A stretch of DNA of 64,000 bases from Vitis vinifera (taxonomy: Eukaryota; Streptophyta; Magnoliopsida; Vitales; Vitaceae). A program made the translations under genes and the position numbers. The stretch is from assembly GCF_030704535.1 (NCBI RefSeq), contig NC_081822.1, positions 2,471,001-2,535,000 of the forward strand, in the 5' to 3' direction. Shown piece by piece: positions 61,745-64,000 of the stretch (position 1 is the first letter of the stretch; every line of letters starts with the position of its first letter). The notes under the pieces were generated by a model that worked only from the letters and a program-made list of their open reading frames with translations, made no database searches and had not been told where the DNA came from.

Positions 61745-63654
61745 AAAGGAACAATAACGATATATGGTGAAAGTTTTAATTAAATGTGAGATATGTACAC
61801 ATTTTTGCATAAGTTTAGAAATTGTTTATGAAAGAAATGACATTATTTTGGTTTTTATTTTTTATTTTTAAGTTTAATAAAGCAAACCTTGATTTTTGTT
61901 TTCCATGTGATAGATATGGAAGATGGGGTGCATGTCGAGTAATGCTTTGGGGTATTTCACTAAAAAATCCTTGTGACTCAAAAGTTGTTTAATAATTGAG
62001 TCGATACAAGTTCTAAAATATCAATTCAAGTTTCAGAATGCAATTTGGAGCAATTGAAATATTAATTTTTTAATTATAATGTTTTGAATGTTTTATTATT
62101 ATTATTATTATTTGAGTTCTTAAAATGCTAGGACTAATAATGATGATGATGACAAGAACAAATATCTTCTTTAAATCTCAAGTTTTCTTGAATAAGATTA
62201 TAAAAGTGTATTTATAGGTACTTCATTTAAGGAGAAAAATAAATAAATTTGTACAAGTAATAAGATAAATAAGAAACGGGGAGGGGGAGAAGTAGAATCA
62301 TCCACTGTACAATTATTAAATCACTTTTCTTTGGATGTCCATGTGCATAAAGAATAGACATGTAAAGAATCTAAAATTTTTCAAAGAAAATATTAGAGAT
62401 AGATTTTATTCCACCATTTTTTAGCTACAAGAATGCATTTTCTGTAGTTTTTTATAGGGGTAAAGAGACTGAGTCCGTGGGTAGAAAGAGTGAGTCTGTT
62501 GTGGAGAAGGAGACTGCCCTTGATAACCGCTCTGCACGTGAAAGAATATGAAAGGACTAGTTTTTGCAATTAAGTCAGGAAATTTTTTGCAAGTTTTGTT
62601 GATTTTTGGGCATATAACTACAAAAGTAGTAGTTATATTTGTTTTTCTAAGCACTGGAATCAGTCACGTGGTATAAGTTTGAAGGTTTTCTCTTTTTATG
62701 ATCCTTATTTTAAGGGAAAGGTGATTTGATATTTTGTACTTCTAGAATTATTGAAACTTTATTAATAAAAAAATCTCATAGAAATGTTAAATTAGTTAAT
62801 CTCATAAAAATATTAGATCAGTCTTAGATTATTAGGAGTCTCATAGATATGTTTATATGTTTTACATTTATGAATGTATTTATAATAATAATAATTATTA
62901 TTATTAATAGCCGATTTTCATCCTTTTGGATAAAAAAAAAAAAGTATTAGAAAAAAAAATATTTTAAAAGAAAGAAACATAAGGGGATTAAAAGTTGGTC
63001 TCAATAATTCAGCAGACGTCACAAGTCCTGTGCACTAAGGGGTACGTTCAAAGGCTTCAAATAATTATCTGCTTTCATTTGATTTTCACAAATTTCTAAG
63101 ATCCCGTATCTAATTAGATGGTTTTCTATTTTCAAAAAATAAAAATAAAAAATAAAATTATATATAAGCTGGCCTCAGCAGTCAGCACATACGTAATAAT
63201 ATTGAAAAGTAAGAACATGTACAGTGTGGATTGATGCCACCATAAATTCTTAATCATAATTGAGGGCAAATAAATCCAAGATGAGGAGAATTTCAATAAT
63301 GGATTGAGTCCGATGATGAAGGATGGGCCGCCCACCATGGAAATTTGAATGGGCTTACAGGGGACCATTGTCATGTGGAGACCCCATCAAATCGCTACAT
63401 GTTAGGGTCCTGCTAGATTTGTCATATGTTACTGCACGTAACCTTTCTGATTATTGCACGATAGTGAAATATGAATATGTGGCCACCACTTCATATTTCA
63501 AATCCATGTTCCTGGCGTACAAACTACCATTCTCCGAGAGATGAGAGAGTTTTTCTTGGTATTGAAAAATTATTTGTTATAAATTATCATTTTTATTAAA
63601 ATTTGTGAATTATCAAGTGAAAAAAAAATGTTTGATAATCTAAAAATGGAAAAT
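61745..63654. other. Intergenic DNA, no supported gene
   Basis: Contains a short ATT-trinucleotide tract near 62,095-62,111 and a similar AT-rich tract near 62,881-62,909. Short open frames around 62.4-63.5 kb show no family resemblance. Confidence 0.45.
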
Positions 63655-64000
63655 ATGGAACTTATTTCATAACTTCCTTTGAAAACAATTTTAAAAAATA
63701 TTTTTTGAGAACAATTTTTAAATGAAAACCTAAAATATTTTTAATCCGTTTTTAATATATTTAAATATAATTTTTATATTTAATGTTTTATTTTTAATCA
63801 TTTTATATATTTATATAATTATTTTTTAAAATAACTTTTAGAAAACAACTAAAAAATTATTTCTTAAAGTGCTCAATTAAACATTTTTTTTTATTGTTAA
63901 AAGTGTTTATTTATTCTAAAGAAGAGAAAATTATTGTAAAAATAATTTCTAAATAGGCTTATAGTGTTTTTAGAACATTTTAAAATTATTTTTAGTTATT
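63655..64000 (+). repeat. AT-rich dispersed repeat, copy 4 (right end cut by window)
   Basis: Contains ACCTAAAATATTTTTAATC, TTTTATTTTTAATCATTT and TATATTTATATAATTATTT in the same order and orientation as copies 1-3. Confidence 0.6.

Noticed and set aside
63132-63544. Open frames near the right end
   Set aside because: No family resemblance and no exon-like boundaries that could join to a gene within the window.
1-64000. CRISPR arrays, operons, bacterial defence systems
   Set aside because: The window is plant nuclear DNA with spliceosomal introns. No regularly spaced repeats of the CRISPR type were seen.

Overview
This is nuclear DNA of a flowering plant. It carries intron-rich genes of plant families (AAP amino-acid permease, A1-type cyclins, plastid-type signal peptidase, RFC4) in AT-rich intergenic DNA that holds Copia, CACTA and MITE elements. 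A woody eudicot such as grapevine is my guess from the overall look. It is not proven from the sequence.

Layout: (1) 1-12,862 holds one minus-strand gene, an AAP3/AAP5-type amino-acid permease (2606-4573, six coding exons), followed by about 7 kb of intergenic DNA with copies of an AT-rich dispersed repeat. (2) 12,863-19,300 holds a minus-strand plastid-type type I signal peptidase. Its promoter and first exon exist twice; the second copy lies inside intron 1 and could splice in phase. (3) 19,300-28,310 is a transposon cluster: a shrunken Copia derivative with target-site duplication CACTT inserted in a MITE, next to a complete but inactivated Copia element with target-site duplication AATTT. 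(4) 29,374-31,521 is an intronless plus-strand secreted TolB/DPP6-type beta-propeller gene. (5) 32,038-46,500 is a tandem pair of minus-strand A1-type cyclin genes with identical 11-exon architecture. The upstream copy appears to have lost the ancestral start codon, and its 4-kb first intron carries two Copia remnants arranged head to head as a long palindrome. (6) 48,606-54,971 is a 12-exon plus-strand RFC4 clamp-loader subunit gene with an E2F-like site just upstream. (7) 56,309-56,806 is a small plant-specific protein. (8) 56.8-64 kb has no convincing gene, but contains a 1.39-kb non-autonomous CACTA element with intact ends.

Cell-cycle genes dominate the right half: two mitotic cyclins with perfect MSA-type promoter motifs, and a replication clamp loader with an E2F-type site. 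The gene order resembles Arabidopsis neighbourhoods, where AAP and CYCA1 genes are adjacent (At1g44100/At1g44110 and At1g77380/At1g77390) and a DPP6-like gene lies beside RFC4 (At1g21670-At1g21690). All exon boundaries were set by hand from GT/AG sites, reading phase and family conservation. I saw no CRISPR array, rRNA gene or convincing tRNA gene.
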